Virus record (IMG/VR): IMGVR_UViG_3300030099_005700
Location: 1-59,846 of that record
Reading direction: 5' to 3' (one strand)
DNA from: a virus
DNA: 59,846 nt
Part shown: one piece after another, positions 41,790 to 50,544 of the stretch
Layout: every line of letters starts with the position of its first letter
Numbering within the stretch: the first letter of the stretch is position 1
The notes under the pieces: model-generated
What the model saw: the letters and a program-made list of their open reading frames with translations, nothing else
The model's database searches: none
Told to the model about the DNA's origin: nothing
Made by a program: the position numbers and the translations under genes

Positions 41790-42809
41790 TTACATCATAT
41801 TGCTGGTGTAGTCACCCACACCAGAAGGGTCAAATTTTACAAGTGGTTTTGCTGCACCACGATGGGCGTCGAGCTGTTCGTCAAGGATAGCGCGGCAGAT
41901 GCCCCAGTGGTAATTGGCGCGTTCTAGATCAGCATTGTCTTCAGCGGTGGTCCCCAGTAGAGCATGTTTGATTGCGCCTAGACTTGAGATAAAGACAACA
42001 TCGGTGCTGTTTAACAGTTGCTTAAACTTTCTCTTGAGCAGCAGCCGCAAAGACATTGTGTCTGAGTCATTATTAGAAAGACGGTATCGGCGGTAACGAG
42101 TAACTTGGTTGGCTTGTTGAAGGTCAGTAGCCGCGACCAGAGAAACAGAAGATCCCTCTTCTTCCCAAGTTAGCTTAACGGGGGCAGACAAATCTTCTGT
42201 GCCAACACGGATTTCACTGATACTGGTTATATCATCAGCAGATGTAAGAAGCCCTGTTTCACCACCACAGGTAAACTTGCCCCCGTCCCCGCTAGTAGTG
42301 GCAGAGTCAGAAAGGGAAGTATTTGTGCCGTCAGAAAAAGTAACATGAACTGTACCTGAAGAAGGTAAAACTGAAGAGGGGCTAATAGGCTGTAGCTTCA
42401 ACTTATACGTTTTACCCGACGCGGGTTCTTCAACAGTAGGCGTATACCCATCGTCCACAATCCCCACTGCCTGCATAACATCCCCATCATCGTCGCGCCC
42501 AAAAAGCCTATAGTCGTAGAACTGAGCTTTTACTGACTGAGGATACGAATAATCAGTTGTACTGGAATCAGGGTCTAATACAGCAGAAATAATAGACTCC
42601 GCACTATCGGGGATAGTAAAAGTCGTAGATGATGTGGTTACTACATGCTCAAAAAGCAGGTCCCGCCACATTCCCATATTATAAAGACGAGGGAGAGCTA
42701 AATTCAGTTCTTTTCTAAACTGTGGGGTCCCTTCAACACCCTGTGCTGCGGGTGACCCGCATGAAGCTTGAAGGGCGTCAGTTACCCCTTGGACAGTCAA
42801 CGTGGCCAT
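41790..42809 (-). CDS. Virion structural protein, neck or tail-tubular type
   Basis: 339 residues. The N-terminal LNLALPRLYNMGMWRDLLFE and the C-terminal NADLERANYHWGICRAILDE resemble structural proteins of short-tailed marine phages in which a neck- or tubular-type protein begins with an ALPRLY/MWRDL motif. The central region is Ser/Thr/Gly-rich and likely beta. Last gene of the virion cluster before lysis. The exact role is inferred. Confidence 0.68.
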   Translation of the reverse strand: MATLTVQGVTDALQASCGSPAAQGVEGTPQFRKELNLALPRLYNMGMWRDLLFEHVVTTSSTTFTIPDSAESIISAVLDPDSSTTDYSYPQSVKAQFYDYRLFGRDDDGDVMQAVGIVDDGYTPTVEEPASGKTYKLKLQPISPSSVLPSSGTVHVTFSDGTNTSLSDSATTSGDGGKFTCGGETGLLTSADDITSISEIRVGTEDLSAPVKLTWEEEGSSVSLVAATDLQQANQVTRYRRYRLSNNDSDTMSLRLLLKRKFKQLLNSTDVVFISSLGAIKHALLGTTAEDNADLERANYHWGICRAILDEQLDAHRGAAKPLVKFDPSGVGDYTSNMM

Positions 42810-42872
42810 ATAAGAAAGTAACAGATGGGGGGTTAGGGGTCAAGATTGACGCCCCCGCGTTAGAGTTACTTT

Positions 42873-43901
42873 TTAAGGGGAATTAGTGGTGTGGAAGCGG
42901 TCCATGACAACCGTGTTCCAAGATACATCGTTAGATACATTTTGGTCAATTAGTGCATCTTCAGTGACGGTCCCCAATTTTATCTTATAGACGCCTTCAT
43001 CACCTCCTTCAGGCTGGCCTGTAGCATCGTTAGGGACTCCCGCAGCACGGCGATCTGTAGTGGTGGTGCCCATAGTAATGCCTCCAATAGCATTTCCTGT
43101 TGGGTCACCCACCTGAACCCAGCACTTTTCTACTTCGTTGGCTACATTCTCTGTATTAACTTTCCAACAAAGATAGACATCCCCGTAACCAACTAGCTGG
43201 TGGTATATGCTGGGGATTGTGGGGTCCATATCTTTCCAATCACTAGCCTCTGCGGGTTCTGGTCCGATTTTGGGGGTTACTTGTGTTATGTTACCTATAC
43301 CTGCCTGTTTTGCCCCGCTACAATATGTGATCTGAGCGGGGCTTATGGTGCAGGTGTGGGATAAATTACCGCTACTTCCTGAATATGTGCTGCCATCGGT
43401 GGCTTTAACCCCTGATGTCGTAGATTCGTTGGGGTTATCTGTCGTAGATTCGTTGGGGCTATCGGTATTAGTAGTCGACGGGGATCCTGTGTTAGTAACA
43501 GTGGACCCTGTAGACCCCCCGTGATCGTGAGTGCTAGAACCCACTGTAGCAGGATCAATCGTATGTGTATGAGAAGTTACGCCGTGCGTGTGATTAAAAG
43601 AATGATGATGATCATGTTCATGGGTATGAACATGTTCGTGGGCGTGATCTGCATGATCAGCAATCGTGCAGGTTAAATCTTGCTGATTGAATTTTAACTC
43701 AAAAGAATCGACCCGATAGTGTAGCTCCCCGTAAGCAACCTTTGCGCCACCATCACCGTGCATCAGTGCAAACGCATGGGGGCGGTGCAGGAGTTCTCCT
43801 GCGGATCTTTCGTAAGAATGACCAGCCCCTTCAAATGATCCCTGATGAGAACCATCAGGGTAATTTGGGTCAGGGATCGGATCTAGCTCAATGGGGGCCA
43901 C
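42873..43901 (-). CDS. His-rich tail protein candidate
   Basis: 342 residues from a GTG. The N-terminal part has WYRVD-type sequence (YGELHYRVDSFELKF), then 16 His in 45 residues encoded at about 43521-43657 with repeated H-x-H motifs (HAHEHVHTHEHDHHH), then Ser/Thr/Asn-rich repeats (DNPNESTT and variants). H-x-H stretches coordinate iron in the tip of T4 gp12-type short tail fibres. A metal-binding host-recognition or tail-tip protein is likely. Confidence 0.65.
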   Translation of the reverse strand: MAPIELDPIPDPNYPDGSHQGSFEGAGHSYERSAGELLHRPHAFALMHGDGGAKVAYGELHYRVDSFELKFNQQDLTCTIADHADHAHEHVHTHEHDHHHSFNHTHGVTSHTHTIDPATVGSSTHDHGGSTGSTVTNTGSPSTTNTDSPNESTTDNPNESTTSGVKATDGSTYSGSSGNLSHTCTISPAQITYCSGAKQAGIGNITQVTPKIGPEPAEASDWKDMDPTIPSIYHQLVGYGDVYLCWKVNTENVANEVEKCWVQVGDPTGNAIGGITMGTTTTDRRAAGVPNDATGQPEGGDEGVYKIKLGTVTEDALIDQNVSNDVSWNTVVMDRFHTTNSP

Positions 43902-43904
43902 TTA

Positions 43905-45254
43905 TCAAGAGGGGGTAAAAACAGTTATTACTTCTAGCAAGTAACCACCTCTGAACGGTTGTTGAGTAGCCGCCCCTATGAATGAAGGAGAAGGCCAGTC
44001 CGTTGGGTCAGAGGCCGTACACCAAGGTTTAGGAAAAGCATAGTCGCCTAGTTTGTAAACAGGGTCACCTGTTCCAATAAAATCTGTGAGAGTAATGGCT
44101 TCTGTAAGCACGTTGGAAACGCTAACGCTAAACTGAACCCCGCTGTAAGACGCGCTTGTAGTCTTAAAAACCTTCGGCGCGGGGGGAGTAAGGGGGTCTT
44201 TGCTCCATATCTGCAATACCGACATCTTAGTCGGGCCACTAAACCCATCCTTACCCTCTTTATTCCTGACAGTCACTGTGGTGCTACTACTGCCGTCTTT
44301 CTTGTTTGCAGTAGTAAATACCATGCCCCCAACCACAGAAGGCCAAGTATAATTACGGTAAGTGGTAAACTCACGGATTTTCTTGCCGTGAGTGCCATAA
44401 GTAGTGTGGTCCTCTGCATCTTGTGGGATTACATCCTGCAAAGTTACTTTCCACCAATCATGGCTTACCTGCTCTGCTTCATGGTTAATCCCTGATCTGT
44501 CCAACCCCCATACAGCCTCATCTTCCCAAGCTACTGTGCCTGCTGTCTCATTGGCTGGCGTATCAGCCCCACCTCCATGAGGTGCCCTGTATGTCTCTCC
44601 CCTGTAAACTAATTTCTCTACAGTTCGTAAAACGCCCTCTGTAGCGGGGTCCATTTTATGAGTGGATATGTCTATCCTCCTGAAATAGACTCGTTGTTCA
44701 ACTACGAACAAGCCATCCAATTCTTGATCACCTATTCTCTTCTGTTGACGAGTCAGCAGAATGTAATCTTTAGAGGTAGGGGTTTCATCAGGGTCGTCAT
44801 TGTTATCATAAGTAACAATGTCTTCCGCAGCAAACTGACTAGTCGGATCCGGCATAGTCTCCCCCGCCTTGTGGGAAGCATCTACATCTGAAAACCCAGA
44901 TCGCAACGTGACATAAGTTCTTACTACTGTGTCGTATTTGTTGCCCCCAATATCAGCTTGACTGAACTCAAAGTTGTAATCGTCCTGCGAGGCTCTATCG
45001 GCTGCGTAGTAATACTCATACATCAGGCCATTCGCATCGGCCTGCTTGACGAAGCACAACTTGTGGTTTGGGAAGTTCTCTGTGTCAGGGTGCGCGGTCC
45101 CGTAGACAGGGAGGTTAGCCTCTATTTCTGCCGGAGTATTACCAATCTTCTGCGCATCAACCGTCTCAAAGAATAGCAGATCGGCTACCTTCGGAGAAAC
45201 GAAGGAAAGGACGGACTGCCTCTGTGGGCTGGGCTGATTCCTAGATACGGGCAT
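43905..45254 (-). CDS. Virion structural protein, function unknown
   Basis: 449 residues, soluble, no enzyme motif, rich in aromatic and Thr residues and probably beta-rich. Not recognised. It lies between fibre-like and His-rich tail genes, so a tail or neck component is likely. ATG abuts the stop of the small gene upstream. Confidence 0.65.
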   Translation of the reverse strand: MPVSRNQPSPQRQSVLSFVSPKVADLLFFETVDAQKIGNTPAEIEANLPVYGTAHPDTENFPNHKLCFVKQADANGLMYEYYYAADRASQDDYNFEFSQADIGGNKYDTVVRTYVTLRSGFSDVDASHKAGETMPDPTSQFAAEDIVTYDNNDDPDETPTSKDYILLTRQQKRIGDQELDGLFVVEQRVYFRRIDISTHKMDPATEGVLRTVEKLVYRGETYRAPHGGGADTPANETAGTVAWEDEAVWGLDRSGINHEAEQVSHDWWKVTLQDVIPQDAEDHTTYGTHGKKIREFTTYRNYTWPSVVGGMVFTTANKKDGSSSTTVTVRNKEGKDGFSGPTKMSVLQIWSKDPLTPPAPKVFKTTSASYSGVQFSVSVSNVLTEAITLTDFIGTGDPVYKLGDYAFPKPWCTASDPTDWPSPSFIGAATQQPFRGGYLLEVITVFTPS

Positions 45255-45422
45255 TTAGTCTGAAACCTCCACTTCGGGTTCCGGCTGTGGTTCATCTACA
45301 GCAAACTTAGCAGCCAGTTGCGCTGCTGCGCCTGCCACGTTAAGTCCACCAGCTTTTACTGCGATATCGATGAGCTGGACCAAGGCACTGCGTTCGTTGT
45401 CGGATAGTTCGATTTTAGCCAT
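45255..45422 (-). CDS. 55-residue protein, function unknown
   Basis: MAKIELSDNERSALVQLIDI..., an amphipathic helical N-terminal half, an Ala-rich middle (NVAGAAAQLAAKF) and an acidic Pro/Glu end (EPQPEPEVEVSD). Fits exactly before the 43905-45254 gene with no gap, and a GGAGG lies before that gene's start. Not recognised; perhaps a chaperone for the adjacent structural protein. Confidence 0.65.
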   Translation of the reverse strand: MAKIELSDNERSALVQLIDIAVKAGGLNVAGAAAQLAAKFAVDEPQPEPEVEVSD

Positions 45423-45468
45423 ATGCGGGGCAACGTAAGGGGTGGGGGATCGGGGTTCAACTATTTTC

Positions 45469-47265
45469 TTAGGTGGAATACTTGTTAAGAATAAACCAGT
45501 TTGACCCGTCAGCTATTAAAGTAATTGATCCTCTGGCAGTCTGAGTGCCTATAATTATGCTAGAACCGTCGATGTTCTCGCTTCCTTCTGTTTGGATGTA
45601 AATATACTCAGAGTTGTCCCTGTTCTTCACATGAATCTTCCGGCCCGCTACGCAATCGGCTGACGCAAGCGTCAGGTAACGGAAGGTGCTCATGCTGTGA
45701 AAGAGGATCACCGAGTCGCTCCGCGTGGTGGTATAGTTACTGTCGTTTACTAACGTGGTGCTATAATTGAGGGCCTTGGAAAAGACAACCTGTTCAGTTC
45801 CGCCGTCTACGCGGAAGTATTCTGTCGTCGCAGATCCGGTTCCGTCGTCTGAGTAGAAGCGAATGTCGGCGTTTGTAGCATTCTGTCTGAGCGTCCAGTT
45901 TCCGGTGCTGTTCTCCCACTGGAGAGAGCTGCCAGTGTGCCGGACTGTTGCATCCGTGTCCGCACCAAGCTGTAGCTCGTCGTCGTCCCCGAGGCTGAGG
46001 TGTCCGTCGACCTTGGCATTGCCCGCGACCTCGAGCTTTTCGGAGGGATTATTAGTTCCGATTCCCAAGTTTCCGTCTTGGTCTATACGGACCTTCTCGG
46101 AATTATTCGTGGCAAACCTTACTCCGGTGTTTTCGTAATTCCAGAAGCTAACAAGGCCTCCTGCGTTAATTCCGAAAACGAGACCAGTGCTGCCGCCCAC
46201 GCCGGTGGAGTTGTTGTTGAAGTTGATATATGAGTTGCCCGCCGCTCCGTTGATCGTGAGATTTCTGTCGTTGTTGGCTTCAATGCCAATGCCTACGTTG
46301 CCGCCGAAGGTTCCGTTTCCGGATGCTGCAACGTTGCCGGAGGAGTCGATAGCGAGCATCTCCGCACTCCCCGGATTTGATCCAGTGTTAATCTTGAACT
46401 TATCGCCGTCGCCATTGTCGATTCCCGCCGACCATGCTTGAGCCGCAACCTGAAATTTCAGAGAGGCGTCTCCACCTCCCGCAGATTCAATCTCCATCTT
46501 GGCCGCTGACGCTCCGTAAAGGTGAAGCTGTTCCTGTGGCGTGGCGGTCCCGATGCCGACGTTGCCATCAGAAGACTCAACATGCAGGGCGGAGGCACTA
46601 GTCGATGACTTGACTGTAAAATCAAAACTGCTGGATGATGTTGCGTTTACAACAGCCCCGTTAGAACCAAGAGTTATTGTCTCACCGCCACCGCCAGCGC
46701 CATTGCGAAGAGTGAGTGCGCTTGCCGAGAACTCGATCCCTTGGTTATTTTGGCTAGCGGTTCCTGAAATGTTACCGTCTACGGTAATGTTACCCGTCAA
46801 CAGATTCCCTGCCGTCCCACTAAAGATCTCGTTGGAGTTCGTCGCGCTCGTCAGGAATGTAAACGCATCCTCGCTATCGTCGTAACCCATGAAGCCGGTC
46901 TTCTGGGCACCGTCGTGGTAAAAGAATTCTATGCCGCGATCTTTTGAGTCATCGAGCGCGTCAGTCCGCTGCTGACCACCAAGCGAGAAGATCGGGTCAT
47001 CAATCGTGATTACGGTTGAGTTGAAAGTGGTGGCATCTCCGTTGACCTCAAGCTCCCCGTTGACGAATAACTTATTGGCGCTCTGATCCCACTGCATGTA
47101 TTTGTCAGCGGTATCCCCGAAGAACTTTACGTCGTGGCCGGTGCCGTCAACGCCGACATTAAGGTCGCCTAAGATGGTGCCCCCTGCGTTCAGACCTATT
47201 GGCCCATCTGAAACTACGGTTACCTGATCGAGACTTTGAGTAACTGTGACTGACTCATTGGCCAT
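45469..47265 (-). CDS. Tail fibre or spike protein
   Basis: 598 residues, Gly/Asn/Ser/Thr-rich with repeated motifs: GNVGIGTATPQEQLHLYG, GNLGIGTNNPSEKLEVAG, and NKLFVNGELEVNGD near the start. This repeated IGT-xP-xExL pattern is typical of trimeric, beta-helical phage fibres. Probably the host-recognition fibre. It may change rapidly between related phages. Confidence 0.82.
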   Translation of the reverse strand: MANESVTVTQSLDQVTVVSDGPIGLNAGGTILGDLNVGVDGTGHDVKFFGDTADKYMQWDQSANKLFVNGELEVNGDATTFNSTVITIDDPIFSLGGQQRTDALDDSKDRGIEFFYHDGAQKTGFMGYDDSEDAFTFLTSATNSNEIFSGTAGNLLTGNITVDGNISGTASQNNQGIEFSASALTLRNGAGGGGETITLGSNGAVVNATSSSSFDFTVKSSTSASALHVESSDGNVGIGTATPQEQLHLYGASAAKMEIESAGGGDASLKFQVAAQAWSAGIDNGDGDKFKINTGSNPGSAEMLAIDSSGNVAASGNGTFGGNVGIGIEANNDRNLTINGAAGNSYINFNNNSTGVGGSTGLVFGINAGGLVSFWNYENTGVRFATNNSEKVRIDQDGNLGIGTNNPSEKLEVAGNAKVDGHLSLGDDDELQLGADTDATVRHTGSSLQWENSTGNWTLRQNATNADIRFYSDDGTGSATTEYFRVDGGTEQVVFSKALNYSTTLVNDSNYTTTRSDSVILFHSMSTFRYLTLASADCVAGRKIHVKNRDNSEYIYIQTEGSENIDGSSIIIGTQTARGSITLIADGSNWFILNKYST

Positions 47266-47267
47266 TG

Positions 47268-47633
47268 TTAAACTACTTCAGGGGTTATGTCGAAAGTTAA
47301 GCGTATGTGGTGAATCACTTCACCACTAGTAAAGGTGCTGTTATCGGCTATTCTTAAATCCCCGATTACAGTGATGGACTCATTAGGGAGGGCAGTAGAT
47401 TGGGCAGTCGTCCATTTTAAATTTATGTTGGGGGCACTAGAACCAAGAATAATTCGTAAACCAGAATTACCAGCAACTCCGGTTAAGGTGTCAATTATAG
47501 CGCCCGTCAAAGAACGACGGATAACAAGTTGAGCCGACTTATTAGAACTAAGATCAACAACACTACCTCCAGAGTCTTTAAATGTTACATCGATCTGCTG
47601 CTGCTGCCCGCGCTGTAATTGAATGTTAGCCAT
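47268..47633 (-). CDS. Small virion protein, possible fibre adaptor
   Basis: 121 residues, beta-rich, starting MANIQLQRGQQQQIDVTFKD. The pattern resembles N-terminal domains of baseplate or fibre adaptor proteins (BppU-like), which I hold only as a possibility. Two bases upstream of the fibre gene, so likely coupled with it. Confidence 0.62.
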   Translation of the reverse strand: MANIQLQRGQQQQIDVTFKDSGGSVVDLSSNKSAQLVIRRSLTGAIIDTLTGVAGNSGLRIILGSSAPNINLKWTTAQSTALPNESITVIGDLRIADNSTFTSGEVIHHIRLTFDITPEVV

Positions 47634-47639
47634 AGTTCA

Positions 47640-47867
47640 CTAATCAAGGGTGGGTGAGGCCCATTCTTCAGTTTGCAAAATAGCTAAGATCTCAGAATGA
47701 GTGTATGTTGTTTTGCCCGCCAGAAAGTCTGGGGTGTCTCCTTCAAATTTAACAAAGGTCTTATCTCCGTCTACGGAGAACCGCAAGGTGTCAGCAGAGG
47801 TTTCCATTACCTCACCAAAGTTGATGTCATCAACCTCGTCTTCGTTAAGGATTACGTAGGTTCTCAT
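47640..47867 (-). CDS. Small conserved phage protein, function unknown
   Basis: 75 residues: MRTYVILNEDEVDDINFGEV, TADTLRFSVDG-like and TFVKFEGDTP. I associate this pattern with small proteins beside phage fibre genes. The ATG overlaps the stop of the LamG gene. Role unknown. Confidence 0.68.
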   Translation of the reverse strand: MRTYVILNEDEVDDINFGEVMETSADTLRFSVDGDKTFVKFEGDTPDFLAGKTTYTHSEILAILQTEEWASPTLD

Positions 47868-48997
47868 GATGGAACGTCTTCTTCAATTGAGGCTCCGTTG
47901 ATCAACTCAGCCGTTGCACCGTTGATTTGTTTCACTGACACATTAGAAATTTTCATATACTTGCCTTGGCTTAGCCTTCTGCCTTCAAGGTAATCAATGT
48001 AGGAGTTCTTTTTGTAGACTAGTGTTTTAGTCCCATTTCCTGTTCCTTGCAGATAACCTGAAGAGGTGTTGTTTATTCTCACAAAGACATAAGCGTCAGG
48101 GTCGTCTGTTTCTACATCAAACGTAAGCAGATAAAAACTGTCGGTTGTAGGCGTTGCGGTGAGGATGCTGTTTTCAGAGGCAGAGGTTCGAAGATAAACA
48201 AACCATCCATTACTGTCCCCGCTTGCAGTGCGCTCACACCGCATGAAATTATCTCCAAAGGTCAGTGTGTTTCCGCTATACACATACCAGTTGTCTGAAT
48301 CATAGACGTCCGAAATGACCATTTCGCTACCAAGGGAGGTGTCAATTTGGTCAAACACAAACTTGTTATTGGTGCTCCAACCTGACCCATCAGCCACTGG
48401 ATCTGTTCCGTCCCCCATCCGCCACCATTTGGTAGGATTAAGTGATGAAATGTCAGAGGGCACCCCACTGTTGTAAATAGCTGACACATTGCCTGCGCTC
48501 AAAACACTGTCCCACACGGCAAACTCATCCATATTTCCCAACAAATATGCAAAATGTGTATAGCGAGTTCCAATGGTCAAGGTGGAGGCTGCTGTGCCTA
48601 AAGACACACTGCCCTTTGTGTTATCTAACGACCCATCAACGTAGAGTTTGCATTCACTCGCAGATGAACTGTAGGTGATCGCGATGTGGTGCCACGCATT
48701 GATTGAAATTTCTGAGCTATCGTCGAAGGCATTTGAGATTAATTTGTACCCGGAGCCTTGGTCAGACGTGTGGACATAAATCGCGCTTGTATTTGAAGCG
48801 TCTCTTGCGTCAAAAGCGTAACGTGTTCCCGCCGCAGAACGGTTAATCCAATAAGAAACCGTAAAGCTTGATGGCAGTTGATAATTGACGGTCATTCTGT
48901 CATTGGCCCCGTCAAACGCAGCCGAATAGGCGTTAGTAAACGAAACTAACGGCACAAAGCCGCCTGTGGACAAACCCGATGACAGTCCTAAACGCAT
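47864..48997 (-). CDS. LamG / concanavalin A-like tail protein
   Basis: 377 residues. The first 180 residues carry a LamG/ConA-like domain: FDGANDRMTVNY, SFTVSYWINRS, INAWHHIAITYSSS, KLYVDGSLDN and GNMDEFAVWDSVLS. The rest is beta-rich (YLLTFDVETDDPDAYVFVRI). Such domains bind glycans, so this is a likely receptor- or particle-surface-binding protein. Coupled with both neighbours. Confidence 0.82.
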   Translation of the reverse strand: MRLGLSSGLSTGGFVPLVSFTNAYSAAFDGANDRMTVNYQLPSSFTVSYWINRSAAGTRYAFDARDASNTSAIYVHTSDQGSGYKLISNAFDDSSEISINAWHHIAITYSSSASECKLYVDGSLDNTKGSVSLGTAASTLTIGTRYTHFAYLLGNMDEFAVWDSVLSAGNVSAIYNSGVPSDISSLNPTKWWRMGDGTDPVADGSGWSTNNKFVFDQIDTSLGSEMVISDVYDSDNWYVYSGNTLTFGDNFMRCERTASGDSNGWFVYLRTSASENSILTATPTTDSFYLLTFDVETDDPDAYVFVRINNTSSGYLQGTGNGTKTLVYKKNSYIDYLEGRRLSQGKYMKISNVSVKQINGATAELINGASIEEDVPS

Positions 48998-49296
48998 TAA
49001 GCAGCATTGTAAGCAATGACGCGGCCAGCCGCCAAAGTAAACCCGCTGATCTGCCCGTAGATTGTTACACCTTTGGGAATGGTATCAGCAGAGGCGACAA
49101 TCGTGTCTGTATTTGAAATAGCGGACCCGTCTACCTGACTCTTGTTCAACTCAGGCCATGTGATGGCACTAAAATAAGTTGCGTCATCAAGTGAGGTAAT
49201 AGCGCAAAAGTCGCCGGTCACAGGACTGCCCGCAGCCGTGACGTATGCAGCTCCGGCTTGTCCGAAGGATTGTTTGTCGATGTTCGTTGTTGCCAT
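48997..49296 (-). CDS. Small virion protein, function unknown
   Basis: 99 residues, ending GQISGFTLAAGRVIAYNAA, a C-terminal pattern common in small tail-region proteins of marine phages. No named function. The stop overlaps the LamG start by one base. Confidence 0.68.
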   Translation of the reverse strand: MATTNIDKQSFGQAGAAYVTAAGSPVTGDFCAITSLDDATYFSAITWPELNKSQVDGSAISNTDTIVASADTIPKGVTIYGQISGFTLAAGRVIAYNAA

Positions 49297-49313
49297 GATT
49301 GTTGGTTTTTAAA

Positions 49314-49751
49314 TTACGATGCTTCAGTTTGAACAAGGAGGTAGCGGAATTCTACGCTTTCGTTATTTCCACCACTACGGACTCTTACGTTGCTTAAATT
49401 ACCAAAACCTCCGTGTTTTGATCCCACTGAAAAAAGAGCCGTAGTTTGAGGTTTTACGATTAAATCGAAATTAGTGCCGCCGTCTAAAGAAATATTTAAA
49501 TTTTTGTAGTGGGTATTGGAGCCACCTGTTTGAACCGCTTCGTCGTTACGAATCAGAATCATTGCGTTACAGTTACTAGTATCTACTTCTCCAGTTACTA
49601 ATCCTGTGCTCGTCGTGGACGAGTCAGCAATGACTTGCGATTGAACGGAAAAACTGGTGGCAGTATCCCCTGAAGTAATTGAGTCAGAAAAATTCAGGGT
49701 AATATCGCCAACAGTTAGCTGAACTGTGTGGGCTATCGTTTTAGCGGCCAT
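49314..49751 (-). CDS. Small virion protein, function unknown
   Basis: 145 residues, beta-rich, Ser/Thr-rich (TFNSTV-free; e.g. VQLTVGDITLNFSDSITSG). The start has the TAAGTCATGG context seen elsewhere in this phage. Possibly a head-decoration or neck protein, from position only. Confidence 0.65.
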   Translation of the reverse strand: MAAKTIAHTVQLTVGDITLNFSDSITSGDTATSFSVQSQVIADSSTTSTGLVTGEVDTSNCNAMILIRNDEAVQTGGSNTHYKNLNISLDGGTNFDLIVKPQTTALFSVGSKHGGFGNLSNVRVRSGGNNESVEFRYLLVQTEAS

Positions 49752-49781
49752 GACTTACTTTACAAGGTTAGGGGATGTGAT

Positions 49782-50108
49782 TCAAGGCTTGTGCTTGGAC
49801 ATCATTTTCTCAACGACCATTAGAAACCCGCCACTTTTGCCTTCTTTATCCTCCTCCATCTTTCCGTCGTGACTGCTCATAACGTAATCGTGGACTGAAT
49901 CTAGATAGTCGTTGGCGAGGATGATCTTTTTTTTAACCCATTCTTCTTCAAGATGGGGTGTAGAACATCCAGATAAATGCTTCAAAAGCTCACACGCATT
50001 ATGGTGCAGGTGGTTAAGCTGATGCATGACCATCTTGTGGCCGTCATCAACTTTTCCACCCTTGGCTTCAGGAGAGTCCACAGGGACCATTTTACTTTCC
50101 CCTTCCAT
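49782..50108 (-). CDS. Small helical protein, conserved in aquatic phages
   Basis: 108 residues from the ATG at 50108, with a GTG just before it at 50111. Helical and His/Met/Lys-rich; HQLNHLHHNACELLKHL and ILANDYLDSVHDYVMSSH resemble a small family seen in marine phages. Overlaps the previous stop. Function unknown. Confidence 0.68.
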   Translation of the reverse strand: MEGESKMVPVDSPEAKGGKVDDGHKMVMHQLNHLHHNACELLKHLSGCSTPHLEEEWVKKKIILANDYLDSVHDYVMSSHDGKMEEDKEGKSGGFLMVVEKMMSKHKP

Positions 50109-50470
50109 CACTCCATCTCCCTGAACATTTTCAAGGCGAACTGATTAGGGTTGAGGTCGGCATAGTCTTCGTCAGCCATCTTTTCGGCAATCTGCTCCAT
50201 GAGCATAGCGTGGTCTTCGGACTCTGGGTCAAACTCTACCCCGAAGATAACCATGAAAAGCTCTTCGGCTTTTTGCATCAAGTCCTCTGGAGCTTCTTCT
50301 GGAGCTTCTTCTGGAGCTTCTTCTGGAGCTTCTTCTGGAGCTTCTTCTGGAGCTTCTTCTGGAGCTTCTTCTGGAGCTTCTTCTGGAGCTTCTTCTGGAG
50401 GCGCGGAAGCGGCGGATTCGACGGCATCGATAAACATCTGGGCGTCGTCCATATCTTTTTTATCTACCAT
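50108..50470 (-). CDS. Acidic protein with PEEA tandem repeats
   Basis: 120 residues. A 12-bp DNA repeat (TTCTTCTGGAGC on the + strand, about 50285-50400) encodes nine consecutive PEEA units after an N-terminal DDAQMFIDAVESA. The C-terminal part (DEDYADLNPNQFALKMF) is a folded-looking acidic tail. The repeat should be prone to slippage. Located just after the capsid gene's terminator, so perhaps a head-associated or decoration protein. Not recognised. Confidence 0.7.
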   Translation of the reverse strand: MVDKKDMDDAQMFIDAVESAASAPPEEAPEEAPEEAPEEAPEEAPEEAPEEAPEEAPEEAPEDLMQKAEELFMVIFGVEFDPESEDHAMLMEQIAEKMADEDYADLNPNQFALKMFREME

Positions 50471-50483
50471 ATCTTTAAAAGAA

Positions 50484-50519
50484 ATCCCGAACCCCGAAGG
50501 GTTCCTCAGGGTTCGGGAT
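50484..50519 (-). terminator. Rho-independent terminator after the capsid gene
   Basis: ATCCCGAACCC (50484-50494) pairs with GGGTTCGGGAT (50509-50519). On the - strand this hairpin is followed by TTTCTTTT, and it lies 26 bases after the capsid stop codon. It would limit read-through from the highly expressed capsid gene. Confidence 0.9.
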
Positions 50520-50544
50520 AACTATGTTAGGGTGTTATGACCTA

